This document shows, piece after piece, positions 24,372-32,231 of a stretch of 33,431 nt of DNA (within the stretch, counting starts at the first letter, position 1; each line of letters begins with the position of its first letter). The notes below the pieces were generated by a model. It saw nothing but the letters and a program-made list of their open reading frames with translations, ran no database searches and was not told the DNA's origin. A program made the position numbers and the translations under genes. The stretch comes from Bacillota bacterium (lineage in GTDB: Bacteria; Bacillota; Dethiobacteria; DTU022): contig VGTO01000014.1 in NCBI GenBank assembly GCA_016874655.1, forward strand, positions 1-33,431, in the 5' to 3' direction.

Positions 24372-25082
24372 CTAGCTTTTTACTCCTGCGCCCAACGGGC
24401 TGCAGAGTGATCCGGAATCACGATCGGTAAGCCTTGGTTCCTCAATATTAATAATATCGTAAAAATCCCACCAGGGCGAATAAGCAAGATTGTGCCTTTC
24501 ACATGTAAGTGCCAGATCCTCCCGGGCAAAGATCCGATCAGCCCAGGAAGCGCCAAACCGGTCGTTGCTGCCATCACCGATATAGATTACCGGGCGGCCT
24601 GCCGCCTTTTGCTGCACCACTATTCTTGCTTTGCAATTGCCACAGACTACACAGGTCGGGTGGGCATGGGGATTTAAAATTTCCAGCAACCCCTGATCGT
24701 TGATGACGGTGTCGTTGCGGTAGATCTGATCCACTTCACCGAGCAGCCCAAACTGATCAAGAATTGGCTCGATATAGAATCCCAAACCGTCACTGGCGAT
24801 GATCACCGGGTTGTTAGCAGCGCGCGCTTTTTGTAAGAAAGTATTAAAACCCGGCCTGATCTCGGCCCACTCAAAGGCCCTGTTCTTTAGTTTCTCGAGG
24901 TCTACCGGCAGCAGGGCTACAGCTGCCTGCAGCCAGCTCTTGATCGGGATCTTTTTGGCCTGATAGCTTTGATCGATCTCAATGAATTTTTTACCACCAA
25001 AGAAAAGGCCCAACTCGGTAGTGATATCCCTGGTGGTTACTGTGCCATCAAAATCTATAACGTATGCTGTTTCGGATGCCAT
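24372..25082 (-). CDS. HAD-superfamily phosphatase, MtnX/SerB-like (HAD-IB)
   Basis: The protein has about 236 aa. The HAD nucleophile motif is YVIDFDGTVTTRD, motif II is VIIASDGLG, and motif III/IV is VIYIGDGSNDRF. The order and spacing resemble MtnX (2-hydroxy-3-keto-5-methylthiopentenyl-1-phosphate phosphatase) and related phosphoserine phosphatase-like proteins. A CVVCGNCK cluster in the middle could bind zinc. ATG 25082 is chosen over 25094 because GGAGG lies 5 nt before it. With serA far away and no methionine salvage genes here, the substrate is open. Confidence 0.8.
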   Translation of the reverse strand: MASETAYVIDFDGTVTTRDITTELGLFFGGKKFIEIDQSYQAKKIPIKSWLQAAVALLPVDLEKLKNRAFEWAEIRPGFNTFLQKARAANNPVIIASDGLGFYIEPILDQFGLLGEVDQIYRNDTVINDQGLLEILNPHAHPTCVVCGNCKARIVVQQKAAGRPVIYIGDGSNDRFGASWADRIFAREDLALTCERHNLAYSPWWDFYDIINIEEPRLTDRDSGSLCSPLGAGVKS

Positions 25083-25121
25083 TAAAACCTCCATTAAATA
25101 AGTAAATGATAGAGACCGTAA

Positions 25122-25772
25122 TTAAAATAGCTTGATCAGGTCAAGCGGGTCTGCGGCCAAAAATTTAGCTCCAGCAGCTTTCAGTTCTCCCACCGGGCGA
25201 AAACCCCAGAGCACAGCAGCCGGGTAGAAACCTCCGGCATAAGCGGTCTTCATGTCGGTATCGGTATCTCCTGCGTAAACGATCGCGGACGGTTCAAGCT
25301 GCATCTGTTTCGCAATCTTTAAGGCACCGGTTGGATCGGGCTTACGAGGCATATGCTGGCCGATGCCGATCACCGCTAAAAAGCGCCAGTGGGAAAGCAG
25401 CTTTTCTACGGTAAGCAAGGCAAACTGATGCGGCTTATTGGAAAATATTGCCTTTGGCACCGCCATCTGCTCCAAAAGATTAAGCATCTCCGGCACACCG
25501 GGATAAGGTTCGGTGTGATCAGCCCAGCGCCGGCCATACTCTTCCTTGACTGCTTCAACTAAAAGGTCAAGGTTGCCGCCCGACCAGGCTGCCTCGGGAA
25601 AGGTTCTTTTAACCAGCAGGTCAATACCGTCTCCGACAAAGTAGCGATAAGCATCTACCGGGTGCTCGGGGTAACCCTTGCTTTCCAACACCGCGTTGAC
25701 CGCTAAGGCTAAATCCTTAAGGGTGTCAAGCAGCGTGCCATCTAGGTCGAAAATGATCGCTTTAAACTTCAA
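25122..25772 (-). CDS. HAD phosphatase, phosphoglycolate phosphatase-like (Gph/PpaX type)
   Basis: The 216-aa protein has motif I FDLDGTLLDT, a helical cap of the Gph type (residues ~15-80), motif II AIFSNKPH, and the late motif VYAGDTDTDMKTAYAGG. Substrates of this subfamily include phosphoglycolate, pyrophosphate and various sugar phosphates; sequence alone does not decide. The TTG start at 25772 has GGAG 7 nt upstream. It follows the iron-sulfur NADH module by 29 nt on the same strand, so it may be cotranscribed. Confidence 0.85.
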   Translation of the reverse strand: MKFKAIIFDLDGTLLDTLKDLALAVNAVLESKGYPEHPVDAYRYFVGDGIDLLVKRTFPEAAWSGGNLDLLVEAVKEEYGRRWADHTEPYPGVPEMLNLLEQMAVPKAIFSNKPHQFALLTVEKLLSHWRFLAVIGIGQHMPRKPDPTGALKIAKQMQLEPSAIVYAGDTDTDMKTAYAGGFYPAAVLWGFRPVGELKAAGAKFLAADPLDLIKLF

Positions 25773-25801
25773 AGATTTACTCCTTCTGCTTTAAGGGTGG
25801 T

Positions 25802-26467
25802 TCAACTACCGGCTTCTTTCCGGTCTTTCTTATAATATAGGGCACCGACCGGGCAGGCATCAACACAGAGCGTGCACTGCGTGCAGATCGAGTCGGCCAG
25901 GGGCAGATCTTTAAAAGTGGTAACCATTCTCTTAATCCCACGGTTGGTGAAACCGATGGCCCCCACTTTTGCTTCCACTCGGTCGGCCCAAATGCACTGA
26001 CCGCAGAGCACGCAGCGACTGCGATCAAAAGCAAACACTTCCGGGCTGTCGTCAAGTTCAAATTCGCGAACAATTGATTTAAACCGTTTCTGCTTTAAGC
26101 GAAGGCCGCGCTCTTTAGCAATCGTTTGCAGCACGCAGTTTTTATTGGCCGGGCATTCGTTGCACTTAAGATTATGGTCTGAAATAATCAGCTCGAAGGC
26201 CGTTTTAACCAGCCGGTCGATGCGTGGGCTTCTGGTTTTAACCACCATATTTTCTTCCACCGTTTTGGTGCAAGAGGTAACCGGGTGTTTGCTCCCCTCT
26301 ATTTCAACAAAGCAGAGCCGGCAGCTGGCATTAGGCCTGATCTCTTCCCTGATCGCACAAAGGTGAGGGATATAGATTCCATTATCAAGCGCCGCCCAAA
26401 GCAGCTTCAGGCCAGGCATCACATTAATCTGCCGTCCGTCAATGGTGATGGTGATCTGATCGCTCAT
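25802..26467 (-). CDS. Iron-sulfur subunit, HoxU / NuoG-N-terminal type
   Basis: The 221-aa protein matches the N-terminal iron-sulfur part shared by NuoG, HoxU and [FeFe]-hydrogenases. Residues ~1-80 form a 2Fe-2S domain with Cys in PHLCAIR, ASCRLCFVE and TSC. A His-(Cys)3 motif follows (DHNLKCNECPANKNC). Then come CVLCGQC and CTQCTLCVDACP for 4Fe-4S clusters. It ends without the molybdopterin or H-cluster domain, so it is an electron-wiring subunit only. The ATG overlaps the TGA of the NuoF-like gene (ATGA). It probably links the flavin subunit to a hydrogenase, formate dehydrogenase or ferredoxin partner coded elsewhere. Confidence 0.88.
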   Translation of the reverse strand: MSDQITITIDGRQINVMPGLKLLWAALDNGIYIPHLCAIREEIRPNASCRLCFVEIEGSKHPVTSCTKTVEENMVVKTRSPRIDRLVKTAFELIISDHNLKCNECPANKNCVLQTIAKERGLRLKQKRFKSIVREFELDDSPEVFAFDRSRCVLCGQCIWADRVEAKVGAIGFTNRGIKRMVTTFKDLPLADSICTQCTLCVDACPVGALYYKKDRKEAGS

Positions 26468-28374
26468 CAGTTTTTCCTCTCTTTCTCCGGAGGCAATATG
26501 GGCGGAGAAAGTTTGACCACCGCGGTATACTCAGGCGGGCAGGCCTTCAGGCAGTTATCGCATTTAACACATTTCTCCTGGTTGATCTCTTTCAACCCGT
26601 CTTCCCTGGTGAAGATCGCCTCTGTCGGGCAACTGCCGACGCAAACATTACACAACTTGCTACACTTACGCGGCAAGATGTAGTAAAGGATCAGGTCATG
26701 GCAGACTAAAGCCGGACACCGGCCTTCTTTAATATGTGCTTCGTATTCATCGCGGAAATATTTAAGGGTGGTTAAGACCGGGTTGGGAGCTGTGCGCCCT
26801 AAATTGCAGAGCGAGCCGTCGCGTACATCTTCTGAGAGTTCCTCGAGTAAAGCCAGGGTCTGATCGTCACCCTTGCCTTGTGTAATATCGGTTAAGATGT
26901 CGAGCATTTGCTTGGTGCCGAGGCGGCAGAAGGTGCATTTGCCGCATGATTCGTGCTGGGTGAACTCCAAAAAGTAACGTGCCACCGCCACCATGCAGTC
27001 ATCCTGCGCCATCACCACCAGACCGCCGGAACCCATGATCGCTCCCGCTTCCTGCAACGAGTCGAAATCAATGGGCACATCAAGCGCCGTCTCAGGCAGG
27101 CAGCCTCCGGAAGGGCCGCCGATTTGCACGGCCTTAAATTCCCGGCCGTTTGGCAGGCCGTCGCCCACATCGAAAATCAACTGCCGCAGAGTGGTGCCCA
27201 TCGGTACCTCTACCAGCCCCGTATTAACTACCTTGCCGACCAGCGAAAAGACCGCTGTGCCCGGGCTGTCCGGGGTGCCGATCGCTTTAAACCAATCAGC
27301 GCCGTTCTTAATAATCAGCGGCACATAAGCAAAGGTTTTTACATTGTTCAGCACCGTCGGCCTGCCGCGGTATCCTTTTTGGGCCAGGCGGGGCGGCCTG
27401 CTCTCGGGCATTCCCATCTTACCTTCCATCGAATTGACCAGCGCAGTCGCTTCGCCACAAACAAAAGCACCTGAACCCTGGAATATTTCAAGATCAAAAC
27501 TAAAATCGCTGCCAAGAATCTTAGTACCAAGCAACCCTTTAGCCCTGGCCTGATCAATGGCCTCCTGCACATGGGTCACCGCCCGTGGGTACTCGGCGCG
27601 AATATAGAGAAACCCTTTACCAGAGCCAACGGCATAGGCGCAGAGAATCATCCCTTCCAACACCAAGTGCGGGTCTGATTCTAAGATACTGCGGTCCATA
27701 AAAGCCCCCGGGTCACCCTCGTCGGCGTTGCAGATCACATAAATCTGCTCACCGCCGGACTTGATACAGGCCTCCCATTTAAGGCCGGCCGGAAAACCGG
27801 CCCCGCCTCTGCCGCGCAAGTTAGCCTGCTTTATTTCAGCCAACACCTGCTGCGGTTCTCCTTCCAGGGCCTGAGCCAGTGCGCTGTAACCGTCTCGTGC
27901 CAGGTAGCTGTCGATATTGCGGGCATCGATAAACCCGCACTGTTCCAAGATCAGCTTCTGCTCATAAACCCCACGGGGGAATTCCGCAAAGGTGGGAAAA
28001 ACATCATTTGGCTCCAGGGCGGCCATCGCATACTCATAACAGGGATCGTCGCCGGCCAGGAAATCTTCAACCAGCCGGTGCACCAGACCGTTATCTAAGT
28101 GCCCATAGCAGATCGGCGGAAAGCCGGGCTTGGCAATCACCGCCAGTGGCTCCGCATAACAGTGTCCCATGCAGCCCACTTCAATAACCTCGGCATCAAG
28201 GCCTTTGGCCCCGATTTCGCGGATAAAATCTTCTTTAACCTGAAGCGCTCCGGCAGCCACACCACAGGTGGCGGTACCGACCAACACCCTGGTTTTCTCA
28301 GCGTCGGCGTTTGTAGCCAAAACGGCCTCGCTGCGTAATTTTTCGTAGCTCACAAGGGGAGTCAGATTACTCAT
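26467..28374 (-). CDS. NADH-oxidising FMN/iron-sulfur subunit, HydB/NuoF type
   Basis: The 635-aa protein has three parts. Residues ~25-115 form a thioredoxin-like 2Fe-2S domain (TATCGVAAG, GCMGHCYAEP). Residues ~140-560 are the NuoF core with the FMN/NADH motifs GRGGAGFPAGLKWE and NADEGDPGAFMDRS, and the 4Fe-4S motif SCGKCTFCRLGT. The C-terminus has two more 4Fe-4S motifs (CNVCVGSCP, CVKCDNCLKACP). This layout equals HydB of bifurcating hydrogenases and the NADH subunits of NAD-linked formate dehydrogenases. It is overlapped by NuoE upstream and HoxU downstream, each as ATGA. The catalytic partner is not in the window. Confidence 0.92.
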   Translation of the reverse strand: MSNLTPLVSYEKLRSEAVLATNADAEKTRVLVGTATCGVAAGALQVKEDFIREIGAKGLDAEVIEVGCMGHCYAEPLAVIAKPGFPPICYGHLDNGLVHRLVEDFLAGDDPCYEYAMAALEPNDVFPTFAEFPRGVYEQKLILEQCGFIDARNIDSYLARDGYSALAQALEGEPQQVLAEIKQANLRGRGGAGFPAGLKWEACIKSGGEQIYVICNADEGDPGAFMDRSILESDPHLVLEGMILCAYAVGSGKGFLYIRAEYPRAVTHVQEAIDQARAKGLLGTKILGSDFSFDLEIFQGSGAFVCGEATALVNSMEGKMGMPESRPPRLAQKGYRGRPTVLNNVKTFAYVPLIIKNGADWFKAIGTPDSPGTAVFSLVGKVVNTGLVEVPMGTTLRQLIFDVGDGLPNGREFKAVQIGGPSGGCLPETALDVPIDFDSLQEAGAIMGSGGLVVMAQDDCMVAVARYFLEFTQHESCGKCTFCRLGTKQMLDILTDITQGKGDDQTLALLEELSEDVRDGSLCNLGRTAPNPVLTTLKYFRDEYEAHIKEGRCPALVCHDLILYYILPRKCSKLCNVCVGSCPTEAIFTREDGLKEINQEKCVKCDNCLKACPPEYTAVVKLSPPILPPEKERKN

Positions 28375-28919
28375 TTATTTTTACCTTCTCCCTCGTCCGG
28401 CAGATCAGTTTTCATTTCACTCTTTTTGGTATCGCCATTTTCCTGTAAAGCAAGCATAATCCCGTCCACTCTGGTCGGGGTAACTTTTCCTTCAACCACT
28501 TCGTCAACGACCACAACCGGAGCCATGGTGCAGCAGCCGACACAGGCCACCCTCTCCAGGCTGTACAGCCGGTCTACGCTGGTTTCGCCTTCCCTGATCT
28601 CCATCCGTCTTTCAAAAGATTCAAGAGCGATCTTACCACCCACCATGTAGCAGGCGGTACCCAGGCACACTTTTACCTGGTGTTTGCCCGGTGGGCTTAA
28701 GCGGAACTGATTATAAAAAGTGGCCAGGCCGAAGACATCGGCTGCCGGCACCGCCAGATCAGCAGCAATCATTTCCATAGCCAGAGACGGAAGATAACCG
28801 AGCCGGGCCTGTACATTTTGAAGGATGGGAATCAGGTTTTCGGTGGTTTTTTCTTTTTCTTTCAGCACTTCATTGACACAGGCAATAATCACTTCTTTTT
28901 CGCCTTCAACTAACTGCAA
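28371..28919 (-). CDS. 2Fe-2S thioredoxin-like subunit, HydC/NuoE type
   Basis: The 182-aa protein is a NuoE-family subunit: a helical N-terminus (IPILQNVQARLGYLPS), ATFYNQFRLSPPGKH, and the four 2Fe-2S Cys in CLGTACYMVGG and CVGCCTMAP. The polar C-terminal tail (GDTKKSEMKTDLPDEGEG) extends past the usual domain. The TTG at 28919 has GGGAG 9 nt upstream. It is the first gene of the three-gene NADH module and overlaps the next start by 4 nt. Confidence 0.92.
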   Translation of the reverse strand: MQLVEGEKEVIIACVNEVLKEKEKTTENLIPILQNVQARLGYLPSLAMEMIAADLAVPAADVFGLATFYNQFRLSPPGKHQVKVCLGTACYMVGGKIALESFERRMEIREGETSVDRLYSLERVACVGCCTMAPVVVVDEVVEGKVTPTRVDGIMLALQENGDTKKSEMKTDLPDEGEGKNK

Positions 28920-28965
28920 CGGCTACATCTCCCTCTGCTTCGATTCTGCTTTAAGCGCCATTTTA

Positions 28966-28993
28966 ATTATAACCTTTTTGCATTGTTTTTGCA
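28966..28993 (-). promoter_or_regulatory. Candidate promoter with repeated TTTTTGCA box upstream of the NADH module
   Basis: On the minus strand TATAAT (28971-28966) lies about 47 nt before the NuoE-like start. The -35 region is covered by TGCAAAAA at 28993-28986, and the same octamer recurs at 28982-28975, 11 nt apart. A third, inverted copy lies at 29048-29055. The repeats may be an operator. No Rex-type TTGTTAA box was seen. Within the 306-nt gap 28920-29225 this and the cupin promoter are the only signals I can support. Confidence 0.4.
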
Positions 28994-29095
28994 CTTCATC
29001 AGAAGGCTTCCACAGCAATGACAAATTCTGGCTCCAATTGAAGGGAGTGCAAAAAACAGAGATTAAATAATATTGCTTAGGGTTTATTTTTATGA

Positions 29096-29124
29096 TTGAA
29101 TTAGGAGCAGAATGTACCTATAAT
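29096..29124 (+). promoter_or_regulatory. Sigma-A type promoter of the cupin gene
   Basis: TTGAAT (29096-29101) and TATAAT (29119-29124) are separated by exactly 17 nt, near the housekeeping consensus. Transcription would begin near 29131, leaving a leader of about 95 nt before the cupin ATG. I found no riboswitch-like motif in that leader. Confidence 0.75.
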
Positions 29125-29225
29125 CTAATTTGGCAAACCTGGCCACAATTTACCTACCGGCCAGTTCATTGGCATTTCTACCAATTTCCTTTGCTGATGA
29201 TTACACCTATTTTCGGAGGTTTAAG

Positions 29226-29558
29226 ATGAACCCTTATATGATCAGTAAGAATCATGAAGGTAATTATGTTGAAATGGCTGAGGGAATCCGGCGCAGAACA
29301 CTGGCTTCTGGAGATAACACTGTAATTTGCGAATTCAGCTTCAAAAAGGGAGCAGTTGTTCCTTCGCACAACCATATTTTCGAACAAACCGGATACCTGG
29401 TCTCGGGCAGATTACTGTTTACGATTGAAGGTGATCAGCACGAGGTAACCCCTGGCGACGGCTGGTGTATCAGAGCCAACGTGGAGCACGCGGCTTTTGT
29501 GCCTGAGGACACCGTACTGGTAGAGGTTTTTTCGCCGGTCCGGGAAGATTATCTCTAG
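29226..29558 (+). CDS. Small single-domain cupin
   Basis: The 110-aa protein is a one-domain cupin. Motif 1 appears as SHNHIFEQTGYLVSGRL, with metal-binding His-x-His and a Glu, and motif 2 as PGDGWCIRANVEHAAF with the distal His. The start is ATG 29226, not the track ATG at 29130: CGGAGG lies 6-7 nt before 29226 and the extra residues of the longer frame are not cupin-like and precede the likely transcript start. The ligand is unknown; proteins of this size often bind small metabolites or metals. It ends 9 nt before the end of the convergent AcoX-like gene. Confidence 0.88.
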   Translation: MNPYMISKNHEGNYVEMAEGIRRRTLASGDNTVICEFSFKKGAVVPSHNHIFEQTGYLVSGRLLFTIEGDQHEVTPGDGWCIRANVEHAAFVPEDTVLVEVFSPVREDYL

Positions 29559-29567
29559 TAACAGTAT

Positions 29568-30797
29568 TTACTGCACTTTGCAGATCAGCTCTTCGCGGTA
29601 GCCGGTAACTACTTTAATATAGCCGCGTAGCAAGTTGTTTACTTCCTCACTGCCGGTATCGACAAGCAGGCTGTTCTGCTCAAGAGCAAGAATTTTTTCC
29701 TTTGTTGCGACGACGATGATGTTTTCTTTGCCAACCTGTCTGATCACTGCAGCGCTAATCTGCTGATTACCGCGACCGAAAATGTAACCCTGACCACCGA
29801 TCACGGTAACAATGATTTTAGCCGGTTTATCTGCAATAAAATCCAGCAGCTCTCTTTCACCGACATCAGATGCAAGTAGCTTGCCATCCCGGACAAGATC
29901 TACGCCTAACAATGTGTTCTTTAATCCCAACTTCTCCATAATTGGGCTGATTGTGGAACCGGGCCCAACTATGTAGGTGACCTCTGTCTGCATGTTTTCA
30001 GTAACTTGTTCGGCGATCGCTTCGAGGGTTGAGGTTTCTGCAGCCGCTCCACCCACTTTTAGGTGCTGCATTAAGCTACCACTACAGGGTACCGGCAAGT
30101 AGCCGTAGAGACGAGCGGAGAGGCGACCGTCGCGAAAAGCATCTTCATCAATATCCATTACTTCAGCCTGGCGCACTGGTAAACTGCCTTCCTGTAAGTA
30201 TTGCCGGGCCAGTTCGCCGGCGCTGCGGGGAGTTGTGGCATAAACGGCGGAGTGGATTTTAACGCCGGCCGGGATGCCGATGACCGTAAGGGCGGTGTTT
30301 TCGCCGAGGGCGTTGTGAATGTTGCGGGCTGTGCCGTCGCCGCCGGCAAAGAGCAGAAGATCGACAGGCTCTTTGGCGAGTGCAATGGCGGCGGCTTCAG
30401 TGTGGGCTGGGAGTGTTGACCATAAAGAGCTAACTTCACCCCCACCCCGACCCTCCCCCCTCAAGGGGGAGGGGGATTTTATGATTTCCTCCGAGGAGGG
30501 GGTTTTGGGGATCTCTTCCAAGGAGGGGGAGTCAAGTAATGACGGATCGATCAGGCGGGGGGTGAAGCCGGCTTCCAGAACTGCCTCCTCGCCCATCGGG
30601 CCGGAACAGGTGACGAGTTCAATTTGATCTTTGATTGGCAGCAAAGCCTTCAGAGCAATGAGTGCTTTGGCCGCTGCTTCAGGCCTGGCCCCCATCATAA
30701 CTGCCTTTTCGACAATAGCCAGCCCATCGGTGCCTTTCAGCCCCACTTTACCTCCCATGCCGGCCACTGGATTGACGATCAAGCCGACTTTTTTCAT
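29568..30797 (-). CDS. ATP-NAD kinase family protein, AcoX-like, with in-frame repeat insertion
   Basis: The protein is 409 aa, longer than the usual ~340-370 for AcoX-like ATP-NAD kinases. The opening GLIVNPVAGMGGKVGLKGTD and the phosphate loop FAGGDGTARNIHNA are diagnostic, followed by GIPAGVKIHSAVYA. Between the second strand and the GGDGT motif lies a foreign-looking stretch of ~40 residues (SPSLEEIPKTPSSEEIIKS, then PLRGEGRGGGE). It is encoded by the palindromic repeat copy B and adjacent CCCCCTCC-rich sequence, yet the frame stays open. ATG 30797 overlaps the TGA of the dihydrolipoamide dehydrogenase gene. AcoX proteins often sit with 2-oxoacid or acetoin dehydrogenase genes; their exact reaction is not settled. 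Confidence 0.82.
   Translation of the reverse strand: MKKVGLIVNPVAGMGGKVGLKGTDGLAIVEKAVMMGARPEAAAKALIALKALLPIKDQIELVTCSGPMGEEAVLEAGFTPRLIDPSLLDSPSLEEIPKTPSSEEIIKSPSPLRGEGRGGGEVSSLWSTLPAHTEAAAIALAKEPVDLLLFAGGDGTARNIHNALGENTALTVIGIPAGVKIHSAVYATTPRSAGELARQYLQEGSLPVRQAEVMDIDEDAFRDGRLSARLYGYLPVPCSGSLMQHLKVGGAAAETSTLEAIAEQVTENMQTEVTYIVGPGSTISPIMEKLGLKNTLLGVDLVRDGKLLASDVGERELLDFIADKPAKIIVTVIGGQGYIFGRGNQQISAAVIRQVGKENIIVVATKEKILALEQNSLLVDTGSEEVNNLLRGYIKVVTGYREELICKVQ
30436..30478 (+). repeat. GC-rich palindromic repeat, copy B (inside the AcoX-like gene)
   Basis: This is the second copy of the repeat at 14915-14957, matching at 38 of 43 positions. It lies wholly within the coding region of the AcoX-like gene and is translated, on the minus strand, as part of SPLRGEGRGGGE. 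Neighbouring bases 30479-30535 contain further related pieces (CTCCGAGGAGGGGG, CTTCCAAGGAGGGGG), so the whole inserted block is about 100 nt. Confidence 0.8.
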
Positions 30798-32200
30798 CTG
30801 CGGGTGATATGCAGCGATGTTTTATTGACAGCCATCGCTGCCTCCCAGACCGCTTCGTTCATAGTCGGGTGGGGGTGGATCAGCTTCGCCAGTTCGGCGG
30901 CTTTAACCCCTTTGGCTACAGCCAGGGTGCCTTCCTGGATTAGCTCTGAAGCATGAGCACCTAAAATATGCATCCCAACTACCTTTTCGTCTTCCCCCGC
31001 GGCAATAATCTTAACCAAACCATCCAGTTCATCCTGGGTTGCTGCCCGGCCACAGGCTGAAAAGGGAAACTTGCCGCTTTTTATGTTTTCCAACCCTTTT
31101 TCTTTCGCCTCTTCCTCACTTATCCCGACTGAAGCCAGCTCTGGATCAGTATAGAGGCATGATGGAACAGCGGTTCCATCGAAGTGTGCTTCTAGACCGG
31201 CAATGTTTTCGGCAGCAACAATACCCTGATGAAAAGCAGTGTGCGCCAGATAATAACCGGGATAGGTAACATCGCCGACTGCGTAGACGCCGGAGACAGA
31301 GGTTTCCATCTTGCTGTTGACCCGGATGCCATCTTTTTCATATTTAACACCAAGCACGTCAAGATCTTGATCACCGAATGCCGGTTTGCGGCCAACTGCC
31401 AGTAATACGCTTTTCGCCTCCACCAGCTCTTCGCCTTTTTTACCATCAACTTTCAGCCGGTAGCCGCTGTCCGTTTTTTCGATCACTTTTATCGGCGAAT
31501 TCATCATAATCTCCAGACCACTCTTGCGCAGGTAGGTAGAAAGGCGGCGCACCATTTCGAGATCCATCCTACGTAGTAACCGCTCACTGCGATGGACGAT
31601 AGTTACCTTGACCCCCAACCCCATGAAGATCGATGCCATCTCAAGGGCGATTACTCCGCCACCGATTACAGCCATCGTTGCGGGCAGCTCTTCCAAGGCC
31701 AGCGCTTCACGGGAGGTCATGATCCCCGGTAACTCCAAACCCGGAGTGGGTGGGATTATTTCATCACTTCCGGTAGCCAGGATAATATTTTCTGTTTCCA
31801 GCTCTAACTCTTCATCGTTGTGCAGCTTAACACTAACCTTTTTGGGGCTCGTAGCACGGGCAATCCCGAAATAAACTGAGATTTTGCTGTTTTCCATCAG
31901 CTCGCCAATATGGCCGACCAGCTCGCTGACCACCGCTTTTTTCTTTGCCTGCAGGATGGGATAAGAAAATTTTAGTTCATTAAAAGTGAAGCCAAACTGA
32001 TCTGCCGTATGCAGGCGTCGGTTCATTGCCGCCCCATGAGTGAGGACCTTGGTCGGGATGCATCCGTGGTTTAAGCAAACCCCACCCAGTGCTTCTTTTT
32101 CGATCACCGCTGTTTTCAGTCCGAGCGAACCGGCCCTAAGCGCAGCCAGGTACCCACCGGGGCCACCGCCGATAATGACAAGCTGATATTTTTCACTCAA
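30794..32200 (-). CDS. lpdA: Dihydrolipoamide dehydrogenase (E3)
   Basis: LpdA reoxidises the lipoyl arm of 2-oxoacid, acetoin or glycine-cleavage complexes with NAD. The 468-aa protein has the FAD loop GGGPGGYLAALRAG, the redox disulfide GGVCLNHGCIPTK (Cys42, Cys47), the NAD loop VIGGGVIALEMA, the second FAD motif YAVGDVTYPGYYLAH, and the catalytic His-Glu in HPHPTMNEAVWEA. The TTG start at 32200 has AAAGGAA about 11 nt upstream. It lies between the LipM/LplA-like gene and the AcoX-like gene in one minus-strand operon. Confidence 0.95.
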   Translation of the reverse strand: MSEKYQLVIIGGGPGGYLAALRAGSLGLKTAVIEKEALGGVCLNHGCIPTKVLTHGAAMNRRLHTADQFGFTFNELKFSYPILQAKKKAVVSELVGHIGELMENSKISVYFGIARATSPKKVSVKLHNDEELELETENIILATGSDEIIPPTPGLELPGIMTSREALALEELPATMAVIGGGVIALEMASIFMGLGVKVTIVHRSERLLRRMDLEMVRRLSTYLRKSGLEIMMNSPIKVIEKTDSGYRLKVDGKKGEELVEAKSVLLAVGRKPAFGDQDLDVLGVKYEKDGIRVNSKMETSVSGVYAVGDVTYPGYYLAHTAFHQGIVAAENIAGLEAHFDGTAVPSCLYTDPELASVGISEEEAKEKGLENIKSGKFPFSACGRAATQDELDGLVKIIAAGEDEKVVGMHILGAHASELIQEGTLAVAKGVKAAELAKLIHPHPTMNEAVWEAAMAVNKTSLHITRR

Positions 32201-32231
32201 CCAAAACCACTTCCTTTCAAACCTTGTTTGC

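Noticed and set aside
25773-25804. TGA at the end of the HoxU-like gene as another selenocysteine codon
   Set aside because: The frame after it shows no family residues, the protein already ends where HoxU-like proteins can end, and no suitable hairpin was seen.
26953-27474. 173-aa plus-strand ORF opposite the NuoF-like gene
   Set aside because: It is a shadow of a strongly conserved gene on the other strand and shows no protein motif.
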